A stretch of 64,000 nt of DNA from Heliopora coerulea (GCA_030142905.1 JASJOG010000518.1:62001-126000); one strand, 5' to 3'. Shown: positions 44,373-54,634, counted from the stretch's first letter. Notes: generated by a model not told the origin, from the letters alone. Numbers and translations are program-made.

Positions 44373-45749
44373 TTATATTGAGATCTTTTTGTCTTTTTTA
44401 TGTTCTATCTGTTTTTTGTTGTCCAGAGTTTCTAACTGATTAGATACTTCCTTATGAATTTTAGTTTCTGTTTGTTCCATAGTTTCTAGATGATGAGCTG
44501 CTTCTTGATGAACCTTTTTTGGTTGATTATGTGCACTTCCAAAATAATTGATACTAATGTTTCTGCCAAATTTCGTAACTGAGTTAGCTACTCTTAATTT
44601 ATTATTAAAATCGACAATTGGACTTTTCAAAATAATAAGATTGCTAGGGATCAACCACAAGCTTGGAGAAATCGCTATATTTAACAGAAGGTTAGTATCA
44701 CTAATGCTACGATTCAAATCGATGTACCATAATTAATGACAGAATCTTCAACAATCTGTTGAAAGATTTGCTGAACTTCAAAAGATGATGCTCGATTATT
44801 AATAGTTGCTTGTTTAGATTGAGCTTGAGCACCTAGAATATAAATATGCTTCTATAGACTGATTTATTAGCTCCAAACCAATTTTTGTGAAGCCATAACC
44901 AGTTTTAGAAATAAGTTTTTTGTAATCATTCTTAACATCTCTCATTGATCCTGGTCCTGGATGATTCTGGAGCCTATTGTCATCTTGTGGTGTCACTCCT
45001 CTGTCAGGATCTTAAGTATGTAATAACTCTTGCCAGGTCCATTTGGGGTAACAGTCTTTAAGGAAACCAGCATTATATTTTCTCAATAAACTGTCTATTT
45101 GAGTTTTATTCATAGTTTTGAACTTTCTCACGAATCTTCTAATTGTAAAATAAATATGGAATTGCATTAAACTTGTAATCTGTTTTGGTACATCGTCCTT
45201 AAATGTCAAATGTTGTATAGAAATTCCACAAGCATAACTTGCAATCCAGGTTGCTACAATCGATTGGAAATGAGGGTTTTTGACATTCCACTGAACATTA
45301 TAATCACTCTTTATAATCACGATCATTTACATATATTTTGAAATTTACTGGTTTGTTTAACCCAATCTCGGTAGGAAAATCGTCATAATAGAAATCTACT
45401 CCATTGATTGGATAAGTTCTCCATATTTTAGGATATGGACTATCATAAAAATATATAGTGAATATTTTATTATATTTAAACCTAGGATCAGTTATATTGC
45501 TATAACCATTTCCATCCTTGTAATATATGTCTATATACTTTAGTTTCCCTTTATCATCCACATTTTATTATTTTTAAACCTAGGATCAGTTATATTGCTA
45601 TAACCATTTCCATCCTTGTAATATATGTCTATATACTTTAGTTTCCCTTTATCGTCCACATTATACCTAAATTCAAATCTACTTGCATCTCCTCATGGAA
45701 ACTTCTGATAGAATTGTCTTTCACCTTCAGGTCTTAGTTTATTAACCAT
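44373..45749 (-). pseudogene. Large Polinton protein, unknown (about 430 aa originally)
   Basis: The ATG at 45,749 follows TATTATAT, then successive frames: 45,561-45,304, 45,326-45,012, 44,996-44,814 and 44,717-44,373. Segments include IYYKDGNGYSNITDPRF, YKKLISKTGYGFTKIGLEL and NRSISDTNLLLNIAISPS. A 98-bp tandem duplication (45,463-45,658) shifts the frame. No known domain recognised. The C-terminus is a charged coiled-coil-like tail. It is divergently transcribed from 45,777. Confidence 0.5.
45463..45658. repeat. 98-bp tandem duplication inside a Polinton gene
   Basis: Units 45,463-45,560 and 45,561-45,658 are nearly identical. The unit is not a multiple of three, so the gene is disrupted. 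Confidence 0.85.
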
Positions 45750-45776
45750 ATATAATATACTTTACAATATATTATT
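45750..45776. promoter_or_regulatory. 27-bp divergent Polinton promoter
   Basis: The only bases between two divergent start codons (45,749 on -, 45,777 on +). They are almost entirely A and T: ATATAATATACT on one side and AATATATTATT on the other. Each side abuts an ATG with the same TATA-like box seen before other Polinton genes. Confidence 0.5.
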
Positions 45777-46433
45777 ATGAAAAAATTTACTGTAATAATC
45801 GATGGTGATCAAAAGATTATTAGCCTTAAGGGGTCTATTTTACCGACTAAAGATCCATATATACTTTTGGAAAAGGCCACAATCTTCTGGGATTATAATA
45901 ATATAGACAATAGTAATAATGAGGTAACATATAACAGTGTCAAGAAAAGTTTTCAAAATGGTTACTGGACTTTCAAACTGATAAAAAAGGAAATAGACTC
46001 ATATGGATCAGTTAGTTTAACAGCAAATGAATACGATGGAACTTGCACATTAACTACAGATTGTATAATCAATCTTAAAAATTTTGGTCCTTTATTAGGG
46101 TATACCACTAATAGAAGCATATCAGCCAATACACCAACAAAAAGCAATAGCCTGGTAGACATAAACAAAGGATTGAAATTCATAAAAATATCATGCAATA
46201 TAATAGACAGATCAGAGAATATTTATAATGAAAAAGGAAGAGGCAATGTTCTGGTATCTGTCCCTATCACAACAACCCAATCGTTAAAAGGGTCAGTCCA
46301 GCACTTCTTCAATATAGAAAGTAAAGTCCAAATCAAACAGTCAATTATTAATCAATTAATCTTTAATGTGATAGATCAGGGTAACATCAGTATAAATGTT
46401 GGAAAAATAATTCTGGAGTTTTATATCATGTAA
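45777..46433 (+). CDS. Candidate Polinton minor capsid (penton-like) protein
   Basis: An intact 218-codon frame, predicted mostly beta by its alternating hydrophobic pattern. Segments include NFGPLLGYTTNRS, VDINKGLKFIKISCNIID, and near the end INQLIFNVIDQGNISI followed by KIILEFYIM. A protein of this size, with an ILEFYI-type end, fits the small jelly-roll minor capsid proteins of Polintons. The fold assignment is inference. It is one of the few undamaged Polinton frames here. Confidence 0.45.
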   Translation: MKKFTVIIDGDQKIISLKGSILPTKDPYILLEKATIFWDYNNIDNSNNEVTYNSVKKSFQNGYWTFKLIKKEIDSYGSVSLTANEYDGTCTLTTDCIINLKNFGPLLGYTTNRSISANTPTKSNSLVDINKGLKFIKISCNIIDRSENIYNEKGRGNVLVSVPITTTQSLKGSVQHFFNIESKVQIKQSIINQLIFNVIDQGNISINVGKIILEFYIM

Positions 46434-46438
46434 GTTAT

Positions 46439-46680
46439 ATGGAATCTGATATACAAAAAGACCAGCAGCTAAGAGAAATTTATTACAATCCAAAAACTGG
46501 ATATCAATCAGATTTATGTTTTAGATTTATTTAACTATTTATGAATTAGAGGACTTAGATGGTGAACCAAAAATAGGGAAATTCTATGAAGAGGAATTAT
46601 CTGCTGTTTATAAAAAGGATGATGTATACAAAGTCGAGAAAATAATCAAGAGACAGAAGAATGAATACAACAGATCTTGA
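46439..46680 (+). pseudogene. int: Polinton integrase reduced to N- and C-terminal ends
   Basis: The ATG at 46,439 (TTAT directly before it) starts about 24 residues resembling a Polinton integrase N-terminus (REIYYNPKTGYQS). The frame then stops. From about 46,545 another frame reads GKFYEEELSAVYKK and DDVYKVEKIIKRQ, like the start of a chromodomain at an integrase C-terminus. The entire DDE core, about 300 residues, is absent between them, so a large internal deletion occurred. Integrase activity is impossible from this copy. Confidence 0.5.
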
Positions 46681-47600
46681 TCCTCAATACTGCAATTTAC
46701 TTTATGACAGAGATGAAATCTTAAAAAAGATGAGATATAAGTATTTGGTAAATATTAAAATTATAGATAAGCAGTTAAAAAGAATAGAATATGTTAAAAA
46801 GTTGAAAATTAATAAAACATCTTTAATTGATAATGATGATGGTCAAACAATTACAATAAAAAATTAAAAATAGAAAAAAAAATCATATCTCCAAAGGTTG
46901 AAGCGGCAGTTGTTGATTACAATCATGTTTCTGACGAAGTTTTTGATGTAGCTTTCAGGGAAGAAAATGAAATTGAAAGAAGGATAAAACATTTAGAAGA
47001 TGAAAAACATAATGAATATTCAGTTGAGGTTAATGGAATCAAATCTTTGGACAAAAGAATAAGAAAAATTGCTAGGTGAAATAAGGAATTAGGAAGTGAT
47101 CAAATCTCAAAAAAAAATAATTGATCAGACATACATTAATCCAAATGGTTCAATTCTTTTCAAATATGGGAAAGGAGTGGATAAGGATGGTAATATAGAA
47201 CATACAAAGCCAAAATTAATTCTAAGAAAGTCACAAACTAACAATAATCTTGTTTATAGTAGGGATAAAAATTCAAATAAATATATCACAAAGTTCAAAC
47301 ATTTAATTGATCAATTACCTAGCAATGCCCTCTTATTAATAAGGAGGGCATTGAAAATTTTCCACTTATTGAAATAGATAACACAAAATATGACAGTAGG
47401 AAGAAAAAACTGTCTGAAGATGAAATAAAAGTAGTTAGGGGATCTTTATTCCCATCAGAAACGATATATAAATACAGATAGGTGATTTTCAAAAACCTAT
47501 TGACAGGACTATAGAGGAGAGAGACAAAACAGCTGATGTTGATAAATATCGTGAATTAGATGAAAGAATAATTGATCTTGAGGAGGCTAAATACAAAATG
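46661..47600 (+). pseudogene. Polinton charged coiled-coil protein, unknown
   Basis: Frames 46,661-46,867, 46,868-47,080, 47,096-47,377 and 47,340-47,480 follow one another with shifts. The content is Lys/Glu/Asp-rich and helical (DEILKKMRYKYLVNIKIIDK), then SILFKYGKGVDKDGNIEH. No domain recognised. Confidence 0.4.
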
Positions 47601-47985
47601 ATTGAGCAGCTTGAAAAGGAATAAGTTAGATATCAACAAGAACAGGATATTTCACGTTTGGAGAAATTCAAACAATGGGAAAAAGAAAATTTCATTTCAT
47701 TTTCCGCCTTAACAATATCAGTAGCTGGAATTATAACTACAGTCATTGTTAGACTCCGCAAAGCTGTAGTTACAACTGGGCAGACAGTTGGTAGATTTGT
47801 ATGGGCTTTAAACAATATATCAAAAAAAATTAGGTCCAATTATAGCTCCTATATTAACTTTACTCTCAACCGTTGTTAGTTGGGGCACAAAGGGTTTATC
47901 ATGGCTTGCAACTTAACTATGGGTTCTGGTAATCGCTTCTGCTTGGTTTTTCTATGATCAGTATAAGTGGCGAAGAAGAAAATAG
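47600..47985 (+). pseudogene. Polinton membrane protein
   Basis: The frame 47,658-47,879 reads KFKQWEKENFISFSALTISV and AGIITTVIV, a hydrophobic helix. After a frameshift it continues with GPIIAPILTLLSTVVSWG and a second hydrophobic segment ending AWFFYDQYKWRRRK. So it has two or three membrane helices and a basic end. Function unknown; virion membrane or entry-related roles are possible but unsupported. Confidence 0.45.
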
Positions 47986-48152
47986 AATATCTACTAGTGT
48001 ATATGAAGCAAAAAGTAATAAATTGGTTAAAACGGGTTAGAGATATTATTCGTTGTTGTAAATCAACTAATGAAGTTTATATAAATAAATATTTAGATTT
48101 ATTAAAAAAGCAAAACAATAATAATCCAACATCTGATAAAGTTGACTTATAA
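47967..48152 (+). CDS. Polinton small protein, unknown
   Basis: A 61-codon basic frame (KQKVINWLKRVRDIIRCC). It may be a real small gene or the tail of the upstream frame. Confidence 0.3.
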   Translation: MAKKKIEYLLVYMKQKVINWLKRVRDIIRCCKSTNEVYINKYLDLLKKQNNNNPTSDKVDL

Positions 48153-48217
48153 ATAACTTGCAAAAAACATTTTTAAGGAACTTGATAAGAACTTGTGGAT
48201 AAAATATAAGTTATTAT

Positions 48218-48565
48218 ATGATGAGTGAAGAAAAACAAGATTCACCAAAGATAACAACGGTTGTTAAACAGAAAAATCCATTAAGAGTTAAAGCTGGCAA
48301 ACAACTAGCTACTATATCCAAACAAGCTAAGGAACAAAAGATGTGTGAGAAGCTTGAAAAAGAAAATCAATTGAATGACAATCAAGATAACTATAATTAT
48401 ACATATACATTTGGTCTGAGCTGATTGCTTATATCCATTATTGGTTTATATTATACCAGAAAACAATTCAATTTAGAAAAGAAAGAATATGAAATGAAAA
48501 ACGAAGAACCAGTTAGGCAACATGATGTTCCAAAAAAGATCAATAATCTGGATCTGTTTGATTAA
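48218..48565 (+). pseudogene. Polinton single-pass membrane protein
   Basis: The frame from 48,218 (or the Met at 48,221) is basic and Gln-rich (VVKQKNPLRVKAGKQLATIS). An in-frame TGA at 48,421 precedes a hydrophobic segment (LLISIIGLYYT) and a charged tail ending at 48,565. TTATTATATG precedes the start. Function unknown. Confidence 0.45.
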
Positions 48566-48599
48566 ATAAAATATAATGTATAGTATACAATAGATAGAA

Positions 48600-48826
48600 A
48601 AGAACTTATTAATGAGCAATACGATGCAGCCCTTGTTACATCAGGTGGAGTTACTTGGTCAATGATTGGAAAAAAGGTTGCTAATGTACCCTTATCAATG
48701 CCTGAGAGTATTAAAAAAACTTTAAAACTTAGTATTGCTACTGGTTTGTCAAGTATGACTGTAGAGTGGGTGAAACAAAAAAGTATATTCCAACAGACCC
48801 TTTTAAATATAACTAATTATATATAA
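48600..48826 (+). pseudogene. Polinton small protein, unknown
   Basis: A frame with ELINEQYDAALVTSGGVTWS and NVPLSMPESIKKTLKLSIAT; start codon lost or altered. It is compact and conserved-looking but of unknown function. Confidence 0.4.
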
Positions 48827-49239
48827 TGGCTAGTATAATAGCAGGTGGATTGCTTAATGCTGTGGCGTTTAGTGCAGCTGGATTACTTTTCTCAAAATTA
48901 ATTCATAGAGATTATGAATTAGAAATAAAGAGACATACACTGGCTCTTGAAAAACTACAAAGTGCTAGAGAAAAATTCTATGAGAATGAACTGGAAAAGA
49001 AAGATGAAATTATGAAATTGAGGCAACAGTTAGAAGAGGCTAATAATGATATAAATCTCACAAATAAAGCATTAGACGAGCTTAAAAGAGTACGGACAAA
49101 TTATGGTGTAATGCAGTTTAGTAGAGAACCTCGTTTGTCCGACTTTTATCAACCAAGTGATGAATTGAAGGAGTACCAATTTATTTTTATTTCAGGAGTT
49201 GGAGTTTTATCTGGTTATTTAATTCATAAAATGGTTTAA
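48826..49239 (+). CDS. Polinton two-helix membrane and coiled-coil protein, intact
   Basis: 137 residues. An N-terminal hydrophobic helix (SIIAGGLLNAVAFSAAGLLF) is followed by a heptad-patterned coiled coil of about 65 residues (LQSAREKFYENELEKKDEIM) and a C-terminal hydrophobic helix (FIFISGVGVLSGYLIHKMV). No breaks. TATATATA directly precedes the ATG. Topology suggests a membrane-anchored spike, stalk or scaffold, which is inference. Confidence 0.6.
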   Translation: MASIIAGGLLNAVAFSAAGLLFSKLIHRDYELEIKRHTLALEKLQSAREKFYENELEKKDEIMKLRQQLEEANNDINLTNKALDELKRVRTNYGVMQFSREPRLSDFYQPSDELKEYQFIFISGVGVLSGYLIHKMV

Positions 49240-49293
49240 GCACATATTACTATTATCTTATATTATAAATATATACTATTATAAATATATAGA

Positions 49294-49390
49294 ATGAATA
49301 ATTTAGAAAAAAGAATTATAGAATTATTGAATTATGGATACAATATAGATGAGATAGAAGAACATTTAACAGAATCACCAAAAAGGTAGA
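49294..49390 (+). CDS. Polinton very small protein, unknown
   Basis: 31 codons (NNLEKRIIELLNYGYNIDEI) after TATAAATATATAG. It may be the N-terminal helix of the following zinc-ribbon gene separated by one stop. Confidence 0.35.
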
Positions 49391-49394
49391 ACCT

Positions 49395-49882
49395 ATGAAA
49401 GATTATAGCATTAATTATCACTCCGATTGTTCTGAAGATATGGTGCTACAAGAAGGCCATTATTGTTGTGAGAAATGTGGTCTGGTTGGCAGATATCGCT
49501 ATCAGGAAAATTTTGTGCCAAAGATTTGGATGAACAAAAAGAGTGAACATAACGCCATAAATGGTTTGAGAAAGTTTGTGGAAGATATGTAAAATCAAAA
49601 TATATCCATCTATTATCTAATGATTTTGTTAAAGTCATAAATATTATGAAGAAAAATAGTCTTATAAGAAAAAGTATCAGAATATAGTTATTATATAATT
49701 CATTTAGCTTCAAGACAAGGTATTCAATTATTGAATAAACCAAATGATTTGAAGGAGTCTAAAATTAAATTACATTTTGACAATAGATTTAGAGTTGTTT
49801 ACCCTATCCTGAAGTGGGGTATAAATTGTAATTGCCAGTATTATACAGAATGGCTTGAGAAAACTAATAATGATGAAAATTA
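49395..49882 (+). pseudogene. TFIIB-like zinc-ribbon protein in the Polinton
   Basis: The first frame (49,395-49,592) has a HSDCSEDMVLQEGHYCCEKC stretch ending CGLVG, like the TFIIB zinc ribbon (here only three of four ligands are in standard spacing). After frameshifts, segments to 49,882 (LLSNDFVKVINIMKK, LASRQGIQLLNKPNDLK, FRVVYPILKWGINC) have helical periodicity, which may be a cyclin-like repeat. Such a protein could recruit RNA polymerase to Polinton genes. It is broken by at least two frame changes. Confidence 0.4.
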
Positions 49883-50040
49883 AATATAAATTATTATATA
49901 GAAGAGAGAAAATCTATTTTTGGTTCCCTTTCTGCGAACTCATAATATGGATTGACTACTCATTACTTTTTGTGTCAATTAACAATATTTCATAATATTG
50001 TTGATTGGGACATAATAAAATAAAATTAATTTACAACTAT
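49883..50040. other. Short AT-rich gap
   Basis: No feature recognised. Confidence 0.4.
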
Positions 50041-50628
50041 TAAACACAATATTTCTTGTTATGGGCGGTTTTGTAATCATTTTTAATTTTTTTACCACAG
50101 TTTAGGCAAATGTATTCTTTGTTTCGCCATCTTCTTGTTGATTTGATTATATTATTCTTTCATTGTTCATCAATAAGTTTTTTTAGATGTTTATTGGCTG
50201 ATTTATAATAATCTTTTGGTAATTACTGTTCAGTAATACATGAAAACATATATTTTTGACCATCTATTTTAGAAATAGCTGAATTGCAGACATTATCACA
50301 AATCCATTTAACACTTTTACTATTTTATTTCTAAATGTTGTATAGAGATCATGCTGTTAAAATACAAAAACTGGTAATTTTCTACATTAATAGCTCTGAA
50401 ATGTTTTATATTGTTACGTGGATGATTGTCAAGTGAATAATCAAGATTTTTTGCTGATTTATTATTTTCTTGTGTTGTTATTAACTGAAGATTGGACAGC
50501 CAGTTGTCTGCTTTTTTATTGTTGATATGATCAATAACCATATTATCTGTTATATAATTTTGACATTCATACACGAATCTGTGGACCAAATAGCATCTTC
50601 GATTTGATTCACCCTTTTTTCTAACCAT
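50040..50628 (-). pseudogene. HNH endonuclease (homing type) in the Polinton
   Basis: The frame 50,628-50,320 reads LVHRFVYECQNYITDNMVID, then HINNKKADNWLSNLQLITTQ, a typical HNH_3 core with His, Asn and His positions recognisable. Downstream, after stops, segments with CDNVCNS and a C-terminal CLNCGKK zinc pair continue to about 50,040. It is on the strand opposite to its neighbours, as expected of an inserted homing endonuclease. The C-terminal part is damaged. Confidence 0.65.
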
Positions 50629-51744
50629 TATTTTTTTGGATTACCATCCATCAGATTCTTTCTGGACATACAGTATGAATAACCCTCCCATCTTTTGAAG
50701 TGGCATAGATATTATTAACAGGATGCATTTTGTACAAACAATTTTTAATTTTGATCTGACACATTTCATAAATAGAGTATGCGACATGTCTTTAGTGCAT
50801 TTAATCTATACTAATATATATGGCAACAAAAAATTTGAGTAGTCGATTTAACCCATTTGGAGATTTTCCAAAAAATGAAATCAAAAAGAACACCAAAGCC
50901 AGGACTCAGGCAGCTAGGCCTAAAACTTTCAACAGGTTAAAAGCAAATTATTCAAGAGATATGATCAGTTTAAACCTGAATGGGGTTCTATCCTGCATAA
51001 ACGTTGGATAAAGATGGGTTATGTACTATTTCAAAAACGAGTTCAAGTGTTTGATCACGGCATCAAAACATGACAAAAACCGTTGTGGGACTTCAGGATT
51101 GCTTAACATAAATTAAACACTGGTATTTGAAAGCCCATTCATGCGACAGAATGGAATTGTCTGATTGAGTAAAATTCTCATGAATTATTAATGATTTTGA
51201 GAAATAAGGATGAAATCAACTGTTTGAAATATATCAATCAGTGAGTTTATAATGATATGCTTGATAAGATAACCAATAATATCCTAAAGAAAGAGAAGCA
51301 TCAGTGGGAATTAGATATTGCTAAAGACATTCGGAAGCTTGATGATGAAGACAAAAATGTTGTTGTTAAACATTTTCCATTGAAAGAAGTATAAATTGCC
51401 AGATTCCAAAGATGGGCAGTTTGCATGGTAAGATCAACAAGAGTTTCTATGAACTATTTTCAGAAAGGATCAAGAATATGAAAATTAAAGCATTGATCAA
51501 AATAGATGATAACATATCAAGATTATTAGAAAAAGGACCGTATGAGTCAAAAATGCCATTAGATCTTAGTAATGTTGATAAGTACAAATATACTGTTAAA
51601 GTATTATTGAAAAATAGTTCTACCACACAATCAGAAGTGTTGGATAAAATAGGATTTTCGTACACTGTTCTCTTGAGGAAGAGAGTAGAAATACACAAGA
51701 TGTCCGGTGTTAAGCTAACAGCATTTTTCTTAGAGAAACAGAAT

Positions 51745-52500
51745 TGTGTCACTTCTGTCTTTCGTAAAAAAACCTATACTGGACTTTTAACAAATTTTTT
51801 CAGTTTCACGCCGCTAAACTACAAAACAGGTCTAATTCGCACTCTCGTTGACAGGACATTCAAAATTAACAATACCAACGCCGGCTTAAACAAAGATCTC
51901 AACAAACTGTCAGAAATTCTCAAACGTAATTGTTTTCCTTCGCACTTTATTGACAAAATCACAAAACAATATTTAAGGACACCCAGACAAAACCCTGACA
52001 AAAATGTTTCCAACAACATGGAAAATACCAATATCCACTATCTCAAACTCCCTTACATTGGTAATTATTCTAGACTTACCCAAATCAAAATAAGACAATT
52101 GTGTAAACGTTTCTGTAAAGACCTTAACATCAAACTAGTGTTCTCTACTTTCAAAATCAAAACTTTTTTCAGTTTCAAGGACCCGATTCCCACAGCTCTT
52201 AAATCATTCGTAGTTTATGAATTTACTTGTGCGGGATGTAATTCCCGTTACATTGGTGAAACCTCTCGCCATTTCTCAACGCGGATCAAAGAGCACACTT
52301 TAACTGATCGAAATTCTCACATCTTTAAACACCTCAATAACTCTATAAACTGCAAAAACCATTACACACCTAACTGCTTTAAAATTTTAGATTCGGCCAA
52401 AACCACTTTCACACTCAAATTGAAAGAAGCTATTCACATCCAAAATAAAAAACCAGAATTAAACACACAAATGCAACATATCAACACCTTCCTCTGCTAG
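51745..52500 (+). CDS. PLE family 2 RT C-terminus and GIY-YIG endonuclease, intact frame
   Basis: About 251 codons in one frame, continuous with the host PolB frame upstream (51,412-51,744), so a chimeric ORF of 362 codons exists by chance. It contains the RT end (KTYTGLLTNFFSFTPLNYK), the linker, VYEFTCAGCNSRYIGETSRH (GIY-YIG), FSTRIKEHTL, and the Cys/His segment NCKNHYTPNC. It has no RT catalytic box. The frame is intact, unlike copy 1. Confidence 0.8.
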   Translation, partial: CVTSVFRKKTYTGLLTNFFSFTPLNYKTGLIRTLVDRTFKINNTNAGLNKDLNKLSEILKRNCFPSHFIDKITKQYLRTPRQNPDKNVSNNMENTNIHYLKLPYIGNYSRLTQIKIRQLCKRFCKDLNIKLVFSTFKIKTFFSFKDPIPTALKSFVVYEFTCAGCNSRYIGETSRHFSTRIKEHTLTDRNSHIFKHLNNSINCKNHYTPNCFKILDSAKTTFTLKLKEAIHIQNKKPELNTQMQHINTFLC

Positions 52501-52644
52501 TAATTATCGTCTGATACCGCCTCCGTTAATCCCCACACAACACACTGTCATTGTAATTAATCATCTAACATATCGTCATTGTAATTAGTTAATTTATTCA
52601 TACTATAATTCTTATTTAAAGCCTTGCAAACATCATCTTGTAAA

Positions 52645-52675
52645 CTGAAGATGGCATAAGTCTTGCCGAAACATG
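52645..52675 (+). ncRNA. Hammerhead-like motif in PLE family 2 tail, copy 2
   Basis: CTGAAGATGGC...GCCGAAACATG, as at 9,930, with one change in the last bases. Confidence 0.4.
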
Positions 52676-54445
52676 TCTTTGAAAAGTATTCTCGTGTTTT
52701 TTAAATTTATAAGAAACAGAATAGTGGAAAAACCATTAAGAGGCAGGAAAATTGTGTGATCAACTATATATGGTCACAGGTTAAACATCAGTATGGTTTC
52801 AAGCAGTATACATATAACATGTTAAAGGATGACATTTTACGTTATGTTGACGATATTAAAAATGGTATATCTACGTATGAAATAATAGATTGGTTTAAAA
52901 CACATGAGCATGTATCTGTTCACACTTTTGATTGTAGGTAAAAGAAATTTGTTAGTCACAATACACCGCATAAAACCAAAATTGTGTTATGTTATATTGT
53001 TAAAGATCATCATTTACAGCCTATTTTGAATAAGGATCTTAAGAAGGCTGCACGTGAAGCTAATAAAGGGGGGACCAAAAATTTATTGAAAAATATGAAT
53101 GAGCACAAATGGACCAGATGATCAGAAAAGATGATATAAACGAACTGATAGACTTAGAGATTAACAATAATGTTATTGTATTACCAGAAGACAATAAAAT
53201 CATAGAAGCAATAGATATCATTGTTAGCAAGTACAAACTGTATGTTGAATATTTACATTGGGATAACAATGGTAGACTAGACTGGTTCATCAACCATAGA
53301 AATAATATGTTTGTACTAAACGATGATTATGATATGAGGAAAGAGATTTGTGCTAAATTACATGATTTTACAAAAATTACAATTTCGAATGGAAAAAACA
53401 ATCTATCACATCATTAGCAGGTTCTTTATTTAAGATTCAGAATGGATACTTACCTGAATCATCATATAATAGTAAAACACGTGAAATATTAGACAGGTTT
53501 GAACCAAAAGCACTATACTATTGTGACACAGAATATTTTGATGAAGAAGACAAGCCCTATAAACACTTTGATATTTGCAAGAGTTACCCAAACATGTTGA
53601 TAAATAATAGTGAACCAATTCCAATATATAGTATACATGATGATATAGAAACATTTGACGGTATTGATGATTTGGAGAAGAATGAGGAATTTTATATAGA
53701 TGAGGTTGTTTTTGACAAATACAGTTGTGACCTATAAATAGAAGCAGGATTTTATTCCAAGAATCCTGTAAAATATTTGGTTCAGGTCCTAAATATGGAT
53801 GTATCGAATATTAAATACATGATTATTTGCAATAGAGCAATAAAACCTGATACATTCAAGAGTTTTATGGAATATATATTTGATGATTTCAAACAAAAGC
53901 AGGTCAAGATGCGAACCAACTCACTTATCGGAAATTGTGGTAGAAAATACAATAAAATTAACCATGGATTTACTTGTAGAGACTATGAGACTGCCTTGAA
54001 TGTGTGGACATAAGGTGTAAAGAAAAAATGAACATTACTATTGATTATTATGACTTATATTTGATTAAAGAGCAGAAGATTGAACGATTGGTCTAGAGAT
54101 AATTGACAATCAAATTATATATGTTCGGTGACTCAAATCAATGTAATCCAGTAGAAGCAGGGAGTCAGATTAGCTATAACTATTTGGAGAGTCCAGCATG
54201 TTCACTAATGTGTCCCAGTTTGGTGGAATTACAATATATCAAAGATTCGGACAGATATGATAATAAAACCTTTTTGGCACTCGATTTCTTTTTGAAAAAT
54301 GTTTCCATTTGCAAGAGAACAAAGAACAAGAGAGGGCATCTTTGCAATACAAGAAAAGGTAACTTCAAACCGATTACAAAATCTTATAAAAATAAATGCT
54401 ACATAACACACATTTAAAGTGAACGATATATTTTTTAAAAGCATA

Positions 54446-54478
54446 CATGTTTCGACAACTTCAAGATGCCATCTTCAG
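54446..54478 (-). ncRNA. Hammerhead-like motif, foldback E, left arm
   Basis: CTGAAGATGGCATC, a GAAGTT-containing loop, then GTCGAAACATG on -. Confidence 0.38.
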
Positions 54479-54634
54479 TGCAGAATGAATGATGTGATGT
54501 AATATGATACAGTAATATACGAGTTAGGATATGAATAAATTATTTACAATTGATGAGGAAGTGATCTGCTTACAAATACAGAATTATTTGCATAAAGTGA
54601 TGATAGGTGTATTTATAAACTGAAAATAGTAGTA

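Larger units (their letters stand above)
51734..52722 (+). mobile_element. Short PLE derivative (family 2), copy 2, in polB
   Basis: Element 51,745-52,711 with an 11-bp target duplication, AGAAACAGAAT (51,734-51,744 and 52,712-52,722). It starts TGTGTCACTTC and ends at AAATTTATA, matching copy 1 at 9,034-9,998. Confidence 0.88.
50820..54013 (+). pseudogene. polB: Polinton protein-primed DNA polymerase B, fragmented
   Basis: The ATG at 50,820 follows AATATAT and starts SSRFNPFGDFPKNEIKKNTK. Segments run through 51,240-51,740, then, after the PLE insertion, 52,713-53,100, 53,109-53,417 and 53,430-54,013. Family-B motifs are visible late: FDICKSYPNML (motif A, about 53,565-53,600) and KPDTFKSFMEY with NSLIGNCGRKYN (motif B, about 53,835-53,955). 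Motif C (YxDTDS) is absent, because the sequence jumps from just after motif B into the helicase near 54,098. Replicates the element in Polintons; inactive here. Confidence 0.68.

Noticed and set aside
45777..46433. Fiber or spike protein
   Set aside because: No repeat or trimer-stalk pattern is visible; a small beta capsid protein is the simpler reading.
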